Below are positions 35,306-45,949 of a DNA stretch of 64,000 bases, one piece after another. The DNA is from UBA11164 sp034376725 (GTDB lineage Bacteria > Pseudomonadota > Gammaproteobacteria > Xanthomonadales > Xanthomonadaceae), in contig JAXMJH010000041.1 in NCBI GenBank assembly GCA_034376725.1, positions 1 to 64,000 on the forward strand, in the 5' to 3' direction. Below the pieces are notes generated by a model. The model worked only from the letters and a program-made list of their open reading frames with translations, ran no database searches and was not told where the DNA came from. Made by a program: the position numbers and the translations under genes. Numbering within the stretch: position 1 is the stretch's first letter; each line of letters starts with the position of its first letter.

Positions 35306-35776
35306 TCAAGGCTTGTCGGGCATGGACGCCAGCCGAAGCAGAACGTCCCTCAACTGGGGGTCGCTCACGCTTTCGGCCGTTTGTCGCAGTGCATCGCGGC
35401 TGCGGGCCGAGATGGGTTGGGGTCCACGTTCCGGGCTTGGTTCCGGTGGTTTCGGGGACACTTTCACGCTGACGCCCTTGGCTGGAAATCCGGCAGAGAT
35501 CGCTGTGTCGATCAGTTCGGCTTGCAGCAGTCTCAGGTTTGCTTTCCAGATCGGGGCGTCGACGATAAAAATCAGAATTCCGTCACGAACGTTACCCAGC
35601 TGAGCATGCTGGGATAGCGGTTGGGGAAGGCAAACCTGCAAGGCGCGATTGAGCGCCCCCAGTGCCTCGGCGCGCTGGAGGATGCCCAGCAATGTCTTGT
35701 CGGCTGCCACGTCGAGCGCTGCAACAGGGCCCTTTGGCGTGGTTCCGGGATTCACAGGAGATCGACGGTCGGACAT
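35306..35776 (-). CDS. dciA: DciA family (DUF721) helicase-loader-type protein
   Basis: 156 aa. The DUF721 KH-like domain covers most of the N-terminal 100 residues (LLGILQRAEALGALNRALQVCLP, GILIFIVDAPIWKANLRLLQ). DciA recruits and loads the replicative helicase DnaB in bacteria lacking DnaC. The position, opposite strand between lpxC and an M23 gene before secA, matches the Pseudomonas locus. The ATG at 35776 shares a CATG with the start of the peptidase gene. An in-frame ATG at 35785 is preceded by a GAGAG at a good distance and may be the true start. Confidence 0.8.
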   Translation of the reverse strand: MSDRRSPVNPGTTPKGPVAALDVAADKTLLGILQRAEALGALNRALQVCLPQPLSQHAQLGNVRDGILIFIVDAPIWKANLRLLQAELIDTAISAGFPAKGVSVKVSPKPPEPSPERGPQPISARSRDALRQTAESVSDPQLRDVLLRLASMPDKP

Positions 35777-36689
35777 GAATATCATTATCGTCTCTCGCCG
35801 GCTGCGTGTGCCAATGACGATCAAGCTGCGCGAATTGCGCGGCATGCTCGCTGCGGCTGCGGTGGTTTCGGCCATCGCGCTAACGGGCATGGGCATTGGC
35901 TATCTGGGCCGGGGCGCCAGCGGTGCCGCTGAAGCCGAGCTCCAGCGCTTGCGGGCCAACCTCTCCTCCCAGCAGGAGGCGCTGCTCGAAACCCGCGAGC
36001 TCAGTCAGATGGAAATAAATGCCCTTGCGCTGCGGCTGGGCGAGTTGCAGGCACAGACCAACCGGCTCAACGCGCTGGGTGACCGGCTCACCCGTATCGC
36101 CAACCTGGAAGAGGGCGAATTCGATTTCAACCAGGAACCCGGCCTGGGGGGTATCGAACCCAGCCAGGATGCCGTCGAGCCGGCGCTGAGCGCCCGGATC
36201 GACCGGCTCGCCATGGAAATGGCCAGTTCTGGGCGGCAGCTGGATCTGCTCGAAAGTCTGCTGAGTGGTCAGGAAGTCGATCTCAGTGTTACGCCGAGCG
36301 GCCTGCCGATCCGCAATGGTTATGCGTCTTCGAGCTTCGGTCATCGCAGCGATCCGTTCTCCGGCGGCAACCAGTACCACCGAGGGATCGATTTCAGCGG
36401 CCCGCGCGGCTCGGACATCCTCTCGGTAGCCGACGGTGTCGTGGTTTTTTCGGGTCGGTATGCCGGCTACGGCAACATGATCGACATCGATCACGGCAGC
36501 GGGTACATGACCCGCTACGCCCACAACGACCAGAATCTGGTGCAGATCGGCGAGCGCATCCGGGCCGGCGATGTGATTGCCAAGATGGGCCGTACCGGCC
36601 GGGCGACCGGTACGCACGTCCATTTCGAAGTCTGGCGCAACGGCAGTCCGATCAACCCGCGCCAGTTCCTGTCGCGCAGCCGCGGTTGA
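35775..36689 (+). CDS. Membrane-anchored M23 (LytM) peptidoglycan peptidase
   Basis: 304 aa. One N-terminal transmembrane segment (residues 21-44), a coiled-coil periplasmic part (about 51-165), then an M23 domain. Zinc and catalytic residues H202, D206, H281 and H283 (HRGID and HVHFE) are all kept, so it is likely an active endopeptidase rather than a LytM regulator. It lies between dciA and secA as in Pseudomonas. An alternative ATG (35814) would shorten it by 13 residues. A terminator follows. Confidence 0.9.
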   Translation: MNIIIVSRRLRVPMTIKLRELRGMLAAAAVVSAIALTGMGIGYLGRGASGAAEAELQRLRANLSSQQEALLETRELSQMEINALALRLGELQAQTNRLNALGDRLTRIANLEEGEFDFNQEPGLGGIEPSQDAVEPALSARIDRLAMEMASSGRQLDLLESLLSGQEVDLSVTPSGLPIRNGYASSSFGHRSDPFSGGNQYHRGIDFSGPRGSDILSVADGVVVFSGRYAGYGNMIDIDHGSGYMTRYAHNDQNLVQIGERIRAGDVIAKMGRTGRATGTHVHFEVWRNGSPINPRQFLSRSRG

Positions 36690-36761
36690 GTCGGGGAATT
36701 GCTGCAAGACGACGCCTTGAAGCGCGACCGGCCGTCCCCACGTTAAACTAAGCAGTCAGCG

Positions 36762-36787
36762 GGCCGCCTCTGGCGGCCTCTTTGCTT
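36762..36787 (+). terminator. Intrinsic terminator after the M23 gene
   Basis: A perfect 7-bp stem GGCCGCC/GGCGGCC with loop TCT is followed by the T-rich tail TCTTTGCTT. It lies 73 bp after the peptidase stop and 50 bp before the secA ATG. A TAAACT box at 36744-36749 lies just upstream; if it were the secA promoter, the hairpin would be in the secA leader. Confidence 0.7.
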
Positions 36788-36837
36788 GTCCGCCCGCCTG
36801 ACCGGCGGTGCACACCCACTCCCGCAACGGAAAGCCC

Positions 36838-39576
<2,739 letters not shown>

Positions 39577-39645
39577 GCGCGACAAGACGTAACGCACGGC
39601 TGCAAGTGCTCCGGCTCGCCGTGCGGCGACCCGGAGCCAGACCGA

Positions 39646-40269
39646 TCAGGACCTGCGTCGGGCCTCTGCCGTCGCTGTATAGCGATGATGCAGCGAAGCC
39701 ACGGCCTCATCGAGCAGATGCAACGGCCCATCGTTGACGACGACATCATCGGCCAGTGCCAGCCGCTGGGCACGGGTCGACTGGGCCGCAATCATGCTTG
39801 TCGCCAATGGCCGGTCGATGCCGTCGCGCGCCATCAAACGACTCATCTGCACCGACTCGGGCACATCGACCAGCAGAACCCGATCGATGAATGGCCAGCG
39901 TTCGCGGCCGCCGCTTTCGGCCAGCAGCGGAATCGCCAGAATGGCGTAGTCGGCCGTGCACTGTTCGACCTGTGCACGCAGTCGCTCGCGCACGATCGGA
40001 TGGACGATGGTCTCAAGCTGCCGGCGGGCAGTGTCGTCGTTGAATACCCGCTGACGCATCGCCCGGCGGTCCAGCCCGCCGTCCGGGGCAAGCACCCCAA
40101 GGCCGAACGAATGCACAACTGCGGCCAGGCCTGGAGAACCGGGCGCCAGTGCCTCCCGGGCGGCGATATCAGCATCGAAGACCGGGACGCCCAGTCGCTC
40201 GAACCGCCGGGTCACCTCGGATTTGCCCGACGCCACACCGCCGGTCACCGCCACCACGAAGCCGGTCAT
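39646..40269 (-). CDS. coaE: Dephospho-CoA kinase
   Basis: 207 aa. It phosphorylates dephospho-CoA in the last step of coenzyme A synthesis. The P-loop VAVTGGVASGKSEVTRRF is at the N terminus, followed by VFDADIAAREAL and HPIVRERLRAQ; LLVDVPESVQMSRLMARDGI is the lid region. It overlaps the stop of the Nudix gene by 4 bp (ATGA). Convergent with secA; a GC-rich hairpin (39609-39636) without a T run sits between them. Confidence 0.95.
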   Translation of the reverse strand: MTGFVVAVTGGVASGKSEVTRRFERLGVPVFDADIAAREALAPGSPGLAAVVHSFGLGVLAPDGGLDRRAMRQRVFNDDTARRQLETIVHPIVRERLRAQVEQCTADYAILAIPLLAESGGRERWPFIDRVLLVDVPESVQMSRLMARDGIDRPLATSMIAAQSTRAQRLALADDVVVNDGPLHLLDEAVASLHHRYTATAEARRRS

Positions 40270-41270
40270 GGGTTTGCCGCACCCAGCAGGCTTTGCGTCG
40301 GCCAGAATGCCCCGATGCCGGCCACGCCCTGAGCGCCGTGGCTGCGGGCGAGGGCAACATCCTCGGGACGCAGGCCGCCCAAGGCATAGATCGGCAGGCT
40401 CACCGTCTCCCGCAGACGGGCAAATGTCTGCCATCCCATCGGATCGGCGCTCGGGTGACTGGCCGTTTGCTGCACCGGGCCGAGCACGACGAAATCCAGT
40501 CCCAGACGCTGAGCCTGCGCGAGTTCGTCTTTGCCATGGCAGGAGGCGGCCACGGGCAGGTCATGGTGCAGCGGCCGCTCGGACAGGGTCATCAGCTGCT
40601 CGGCCCGCAGGTGAACGCCGCAACCCAGCTCTTCGGCGAGCCTGGGAGCGCCATTGATCAGCAGCTCGGCCCGGTACTCGCGACAGCGCGCCAGGCAGCG
40701 TGCGGCCAACAGTCGCAGGTGTTCGTCGCCCAGTGTCCGTGCGCGCAGCTGTATCCGGCGGCAACCTGCGGCCAGCGCGGCCTCGAACCGCGAAAGAAAT
40801 GAGGCGCAGCCGTCGACGACATCTCCGGCCTCCGGCTCAGGGGTGATCGGGTAGTGGGGCGACGACTGAAGCGCCGCGACCACCGGCACGTCGGCCGGCG
40901 GGGTGCTGTAGCCGGCGAGCCGGTGCGGTGAAGTCCAGGCCAGCGCCTGGCCTTCGCGTCCGCGCGCGCGACCGCGCCATGCCGGCACCTGATAGACATC
41001 GAGCACGATGCGCTTGCCGCCGTGGCTGCAGGGCACCGCGATGAAAGGCTTTAACTCGCCCGGCTCGATCCGGATACCCAGCTCCTCGTGAAGTTCACGC
41101 GCCAGGGCTTCGCCCGGCGATTCCCCGACTTCCACCTTGCCACCGGGAAATTCCCAGGCACCTGCAAAGCTGCGGCCATCGCCGCGTCGGGTCAACAGGA
41201 TGGAACCGCGGCTATTGCGCAGGACGGCGGCCACCACCCGGGTGCGCCCCTCGCTGTCGATTGCACTCAT
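40266..41270 (-). CDS. Nudix hydrolase fused to a ThiE-like domain
   Basis: 334 aa. Residues 1-130 are a MutT-type Nudix domain with a full Nudix box GGKVEVGESPGEALARELHEELGI. Residues about 150-334 form a thiamine-phosphate-synthase-like TIM barrel. In the second part several ThiE active-site positions differ: INDR becomes INGA and VHLGQ becomes VHLRA. The first domain probably cleans oxidised nucleotides such as 8-oxo-dGTP; the second may have no ThiE activity. The same fusion occurs downstream of secA in Pseudomonas and relatives. Confidence 0.88.
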   Translation of the reverse strand: MSAIDSEGRTRVVAAVLRNSRGSILLTRRGDGRSFAGAWEFPGGKVEVGESPGEALARELHEELGIRIEPGELKPFIAVPCSHGGKRIVLDVYQVPAWRGRARGREGQALAWTSPHRLAGYSTPPADVPVVAALQSSPHYPITPEPEAGDVVDGCASFLSRFEAALAAGCRRIQLRARTLGDEHLRLLAARCLARCREYRAELLINGAPRLAEELGCGVHLRAEQLMTLSERPLHHDLPVAASCHGKDELAQAQRLGLDFVVLGPVQQTASHPSADPMGWQTFARLRETVSLPIYALGGLRPEDVALARSHGAQGVAGIGAFWPTQSLLGAANP

Positions 41271-41334
41271 CACTCGCGGATTATGCCCGAAGCCGAAGTC
41301 GACCAGACGTGCGTCGTTGCAATCGAATGGCCGA

Positions 41335-42942
41335 TCAATCACGCCCGAGGATCATGTCCGCCGCGCGTTCGGCAATCATGATGGTGGGTGCGTTGGTATT
41401 GCCGCCGATCAGCCGCGGCATCACCGATGCGTCGACCACCCGAAGGCCGGCGACGCCACGGACCCGCAGCTGCGGATCGACCACGGCATTCGGGTCATCG
41501 GCTGCGCCCATCCGGCAGGTGCCGACCGGGTGATAGATGGTTTCGGCCTTTCGGCGGATGAACGCATTCAATTCGTCGTCGCCCTGTACCCGTTCGCCGG
41601 GCTGGATTTCCGGCCCGCGAAACGGCGCGAAGGCTGGCTGCGCCAACAGCCGCCGCGACAACTTGAGGCCTTCGCGCAGCATCTTCAGATCGAAGCCGTC
41701 CGGGTCGCCCAGGTAATTGGCTTCGATCCGCGCCGGATCGTTGGGGCTGGCGGAATTGAGCGCGATGCGGCCGCGGCTGAGCGGGCGAAGCGCACAGGCG
41801 TGCAGCGTGTAGCCGTCGCCGGGCAGACGGTTGCGGCCGTGGTCGTCGAGTTGCGCCGGCACGAAATGGAACTGGAGGTCTGGCCGCTCGTCGGGCGCAA
41901 AACGCGAGCGCACGAAGCCGCCGGTTTCGGCGATGTTGCTGGTACCGGGGCCGCGCCGGAACAGGTAGTACTGAAGCGCGACGGCGACATCGCTGAGCCG
42001 GTCGTAGGTGATCCGTTGGGTGCAGCGCTGCAGGGTGCAGATGTCCAGGTGATCGTGCAGATTGGCGCCGACGCCGGGCAGTTCGTGGCGGACCTCGATG
42101 CCGTGTCGCCGCAATTCATCGGCCGGCCCGACGCCGGACAGCATCAGCAACTGCGGCGAATTGATCGCGCCGCCGGACAGGATGATCTCGCGCCGAGCCG
42201 CGACGCAGAACGCCTGCCCGCCGGCTGCATAAGTCAGGGCAGCGGCGCGGCCGTTTTCGATCAGCACCCGGCCAGCCAGCGCCTTGGTAACGATGCTGAG
42301 GTTGGAGCGATCGCGGATCGGCTTGAGATACGCCGTTGCCGCCGAGCAGCGCGCCCCGTTCTTCTGGGTCACCTGGTAGTAGCCGAAGCCCTCCTGGTCT
42401 GGCCCATTGAAGTCGACGTTGGACTTCAGCCCGGCCTGACCGGCGGCCTCAAGGAAGACATCGGACAGCGGATTGCGGTGGCCCAGATCGGCAACCGACA
42501 GCGGACCGTCGCCGCCGTGCAGGGCATCGGTGCCCCGCGCATTGCCTTCGGAGCGAATGAAATAAGGCAGAACCGCATCCCAGTTCCAGCCCTCGGCACC
42601 CATCGCCGCCCATTCGTCGTAGTCGCGGACATGACCCCGGACGTAGCACATGGCGTTGATCGAGCTGGACCCGCCGAGCACCTTGCCGCGCGGCCACCAC
42701 AGGCTCCGACCGTCCAGGTTCGGCTCCGACAGGGTCTGATAGTTCCAGTTCACGCCTTTCTGGCCGACCAGCTTGGCCAGTCCGGCGGGCATGTGGATGA
42801 ACGGATGCCAGTCGCGCGGACCGGCTTCGAGCAGCAGCACCGTGGTGTCCGGGTCGGCGCTCAGGCGGTTGGCCAGCGCACAGCCGGCGGAGCCGGCACC
42901 CACGATGATGAAGTCGTACTCGCTGTCGGGCTTTCGGCTCAT
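41335..42942 (-). CDS. GMC family FAD-dependent alcohol/choline dehydrogenase
   Basis: 535 aa. The FAD-binding beta-alpha-beta start DFIIVGAGSAGCALANRLS, the two GMC signatures (PRGKVLGGSSSINAMCYVRGH near residue 84 and SGGAINSPQLLMLSGVGP near 254), and the C-terminal catalytic His in YHPVGTCRMG are visible. Resembles choline/alkyl-alcohol dehydrogenases such as AlkJ and BetA. No betaine genes are nearby, so a role in alcohol oxidation is more likely than osmoprotection, but the substrate is not known. Confidence 0.85.
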   Translation of the reverse strand: MSRKPDSEYDFIIVGAGSAGCALANRLSADPDTTVLLLEAGPRDWHPFIHMPAGLAKLVGQKGVNWNYQTLSEPNLDGRSLWWPRGKVLGGSSSINAMCYVRGHVRDYDEWAAMGAEGWNWDAVLPYFIRSEGNARGTDALHGGDGPLSVADLGHRNPLSDVFLEAAGQAGLKSNVDFNGPDQEGFGYYQVTQKNGARCSAATAYLKPIRDRSNLSIVTKALAGRVLIENGRAAALTYAAGGQAFCVAARREIILSGGAINSPQLLMLSGVGPADELRRHGIEVRHELPGVGANLHDHLDICTLQRCTQRITYDRLSDVAVALQYYLFRRGPGTSNIAETGGFVRSRFAPDERPDLQFHFVPAQLDDHGRNRLPGDGYTLHACALRPLSRGRIALNSASPNDPARIEANYLGDPDGFDLKMLREGLKLSRRLLAQPAFAPFRGPEIQPGERVQGDDELNAFIRRKAETIYHPVGTCRMGAADDPNAVVDPQLRVRGVAGLRVVDASVMPRLIGGNTNAPTIMIAERAADMILGRD

Positions 42943-43087
42943 CTTCCGAGGCTAGGCTGGCCGCTTAGAGCAAATGCTCGGTGCAGGGTCTGCGCGCCCG
43001 CCGAATCGATAGCGGGTTCGCGTTCTCATCGCGCCGGGCTGCTCGATCATCCGCCCACGGACACGGGTTTGGGTTATCTTGCCGGCC

Positions 43088-44374
43088 ATGCCTGAAGCCG
43101 CCGCCACCTTGCACCCGCGCCGACTTATCCAAGCCATGCGCGATTCGCCTGCGCTGCTGTGGGCGTTTCTTTATTTCTTCTTCCTGCTCACCGGCTACTA
43201 CGTGCTGCGCCCGGTGCGCGATGCCATGGGCTCAGTCGGCAACCTGCAACTGCTGTTCACCGGTACGTTCGTTTCGATGCTGCTGCTGCAACCGGTCTAC
43301 GGCGCGCTGGTCAGCCGGTTTCCGCGCCGGGTGTTTCTGCCTCTGGTCTATTTTTTTTTCATCGGCTGCCTGGTCGGTTTCTATCTGCTGTTCGGGCGCG
43401 ATCTGGCCTGGGCGGGCAGCGTGTTCTTTGTCTGGGTGGCGGTGTTCAACCTGTTCGCGGTCTCGGTGTTCTGGAGCTTCATGGCCGACGTGTTCAGCGA
43501 CACCGAGGCCCGCAAGCTTTACGGATACATCGGCGCTGGTGGAACGCTGGGCGGCTTTCTGGGGCCGGCGATCACCAAGTCGATGGTCGATCTGGTCGGC
43601 GTGGCGAATCTGATGCTGGTCTCGGCAGCGATGCTGTCGTTTTGCCTGCTGTGCATCGTCAAGCTGCGTCCCTGGGCCAGGCGTCGTGAGCAGGTGTACG
43701 GGCTGAATTCCGACGAGCAGGCGATCGGCGGCGACGTGCTGGCAGGGCTGGTGTTGATCTGGCGGCAGCCCTTGCTGCGGGCGCTGGCGTTGCTGTTGTT
43801 CTCCGGTATCGGCGGCGCCACCCTGCTGTACAACGAGCAGGCCGCCATTGCCCGTGCCTATTTCGACACGGCCGAGGCGCGGACCAACTATTACTCGTCG
43901 ATCGACCTGGCCATCAACAGCCTCACGCTTGCCATTCAACTGTTGCTGACCCGCTATCTGCTGACCCGCTACCGACTGGCGACGGTTCTGCTGATTCCGC
44001 CCTCGGTCATCATCATCGGCTTTGCGCTGCTGACCGCATCGCCGCTGCCGATCCTGGTGGCGGTCGTCCAGATCGTCCTTCGGGCCGGCGAATTCTCGGT
44101 CATGAAGCCGGCCCGCGAGACGATCTATACGCGCGTCGAGCGCGAATGGCGCTACAAGGCCAAGGGCGCCATCGACACCGTGGTCTACCGCGGAGCCGAC
44201 CTGACCTTCGTCTGGGCGCACAAGTTTCTGGCCTTCGGTGGGTCGTTGACCGTGTTCAGCGCCGGTCTGCTGCTTTCGATCGGCTTTTTCTACAGCGCCT
44301 GGCGGGCGGGACGCGCGCAGGAAGGGCTCCCGGCGGTTCCCGATCCGCGCGGCGCGCCGGGCACGGTGAGCTGA
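43088..44374 (+). CDS. NTP/NDP translocase-like MFS transporter
   Basis: 428 aa, 11-12 membrane segments. The start GYYVLRPVRDAMGSVG after the first helix resembles the RPVRD segment of ATP/ADP translocase (TLC/Npt) relatives in free-living Proteobacteria. Substrate unknown; free-living bacteria are not expected to import ATP, so the name reflects similarity only. ATG at 43088. The next gene on the same strand starts 65 bp later and encodes a lipid-metabolism-type papain-fold protein. Confidence 0.65.
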   Translation: MPEAAATLHPRRLIQAMRDSPALLWAFLYFFFLLTGYYVLRPVRDAMGSVGNLQLLFTGTFVSMLLLQPVYGALVSRFPRRVFLPLVYFFFIGCLVGFYLLFGRDLAWAGSVFFVWVAVFNLFAVSVFWSFMADVFSDTEARKLYGYIGAGGTLGGFLGPAITKSMVDLVGVANLMLVSAAMLSFCLLCIVKLRPWARRREQVYGLNSDEQAIGGDVLAGLVLIWRQPLLRALALLLFSGIGGATLLYNEQAAIARAYFDTAEARTNYYSSIDLAINSLTLAIQLLLTRYLLTRYRLATVLLIPPSVIIIGFALLTASPLPILVAVVQIVLRAGEFSVMKPARETIYTRVEREWRYKAKGAIDTVVYRGADLTFVWAHKFLAFGGSLTVFSAGLLLSIGFFYSAWRAGRAQEGLPAVPDPRGAPGTVS

Positions 44375-44439
44375 ACGAAGCGCCTTTCGGCGTTGTCCCA
44401 GATCTCGATCCGGCTGACGAACAGGACAGGACTCTGACG

Positions 44440-45252
44440 ATGTTTTCGTTGCGACAGTGGCTGGGACGCAAGCTGGCGGCTTATCTGGCGGCCCCGTCGA
44501 AAGCGCCGACGCACGGCCCGACCCATGCGCCGGATGCCCTGGTGGCGACCTTGCGCAAGGGCGACGTGCTGTTGGTCGAGGGCAGCAGCCGGGTCAGCTC
44601 GGCGATCAAATACCTCACCCAGTCGACCTGGTCGCATGCGGCACTGTGCTACCAGAGCCCGTCCGAATTGCCGCCCGACCAGCGCCTTGACGGGCATGTG
44701 CTGGTCGAGGCGGAGCTCAATGCCGGGGTGCGCACGCTTCCGTTGCGGCACTACCTGAAATTCCATACCCGGATATGTCGCCCGGTCGGGCTGAGCCCGG
44801 AGGAGATCGATGCGGTCGCGGGCTTCTTGCTGGACCGTGTCGGAAATCAGTACGACCTGAAAAACATTCTGGACCTGGCGCGCTACCTGATTCGCACTCC
44901 ACCGGTGCCCGAGGGGCAGCGCCGGCGCATGCTCGCCCTGGGCAGCGGCGATCCGACCCGGGCGATCTGCTCTTCGCTGCTCGCGCAGGCGTTTCAGTCG
45001 GTCCGCTACCCGGTCCTGCCGGAAGTGGATGAGACGCCCGGGCGGGTGCTGAGTCGCGAACAGCGGGAAATCCTGCACATTCGCCACCACAGTCTGTTTG
45101 CCCCGCGCGACTTCGACATTTCGCCGTATTTCCGGATCGTCAAGCCGACCATCGAATGCGGCTTCGACTTCAGGGCCGTCCGCTGGGGTCCGGACAGCGA
45201 AGCGGCGATGGCCCAGCTGGCCACTGGCGATGCGCCGAAGGCCGCTGGCTGA
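44440..45252 (+). CDS. YiiX/YaeF-type permuted papain-fold (C92-like) hydrolase
   Basis: 270 aa, no signal peptide. The permuted NlpC/P60 order is visible: GDVLLVEGSSRVSSAIKYLT then the catalytic His in WSHAALCYQ (near residue 66), an acidic residue (VLVEAEL), and the catalytic Cys later in RAICSSLLAQAF near residue 172. Proteins of this group act on lipids or peptides, or cleave amides; the substrate here is unknown. It follows the translocase-like gene on the same strand. Confidence 0.7.
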   Translation: MFSLRQWLGRKLAAYLAAPSKAPTHGPTHAPDALVATLRKGDVLLVEGSSRVSSAIKYLTQSTWSHAALCYQSPSELPPDQRLDGHVLVEAELNAGVRTLPLRHYLKFHTRICRPVGLSPEEIDAVAGFLLDRVGNQYDLKNILDLARYLIRTPPVPEGQRRRMLALGSGDPTRAICSSLLAQAFQSVRYPVLPEVDETPGRVLSREQREILHIRHHSLFAPRDFDISPYFRIVKPTIECGFDFRAVRWGPDSEAAMAQLATGDAPKAAG

Positions 45253-45285
45253 ACACCAAAACCCTGCCTGCCGATCGGTGCCGGG

Positions 45286-45765
45286 TCAGCCGCGCGTCGC
45301 GCGCGGCGACAGCCACATGGTGATTTCGGCGTCGAACACGGTGTCGCCGTCGGGGTCGCGAACCTCGACCAACACCGGGACATCGTAGCCTGCCCCACGG
45401 GCCTCCAGGGGGATGGTCGGAGTGGCCACGGCGTGCATACGACCAGTGGCTTTTTTCAGATAGCGCACCGTCATGCCCTTGGGTATCCAGCGCATGCCCG
45501 ACGGCAGCGAGGCGTCGGTCATCACTCCGGCGCACAGTTCGGCCAGATTGCACAGCGCAATCGCATGGACGGTGCCGATATGGTTGTGGACCCGCCGACG
45601 GTCGGCAATGGTGGCCTCGCAGCGGCCGGGCTCCAGTCGGGTGATGGTCGGCCGGATCGACCCGAAATACGGTGCCTTCAGGCACACCACCCGGCTGAAC
45701 AGCCAATTGCCGAACGGCAGCCGCTCGAACTTCCGATAGGTTTGCAGCAGGGTCGGCGCGGTCAT
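45286..45765 (-). CDS. DUF4442 hot-dog-fold thioesterase-like protein
   Basis: 159 aa. The DUF4442 pattern includes NHIGTVHAIALCNLAELCAGV (the hot-dog helix with the HxxAxxN-type residues near 61-80) and WIPKGMTVRYLKKATG. Such proteins resemble PaaI-type acyl-CoA thioesterases. It lies 184 bp downstream of fadE on the same strand, consistent with a role in fatty acid turnover, which remains an inference. Confidence 0.75.
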   Translation of the reverse strand: MTAPTLLQTYRKFERLPFGNWLFSRVVCLKAPYFGSIRPTITRLEPGRCEATIADRRRVHNHIGTVHAIALCNLAELCAGVMTDASLPSGMRWIPKGMTVRYLKKATGRMHAVATPTIPLEARGAGYDVPVLVEVRDPDGDTVFDAEITMWLSPRATRG

Positions 45766-45949
45766 CGGCGAGGTCCGGTTGGGGCAGGGCGTGCGTGTTG
45801 GTCCGGGCGGCAGCGGCCGGCGTCAGCTGGAAGGCCGCCGGGCATCGTCGGCCGGATCCAAGGCCCGGCTGTCGCAGCACGGCGGCTCGGCGCGCTCCAG
45901 CTCCGGCCCGTCTCCGAAGGAAACGGATCGGAGCCGGCGATTGCTTGAC

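Noticed and set aside
39609..39636. GC-rich hairpin between convergent secA and coaE as a bidirectional terminator.
   Set aside because: The stem is formed but no T-run is present on either strand.
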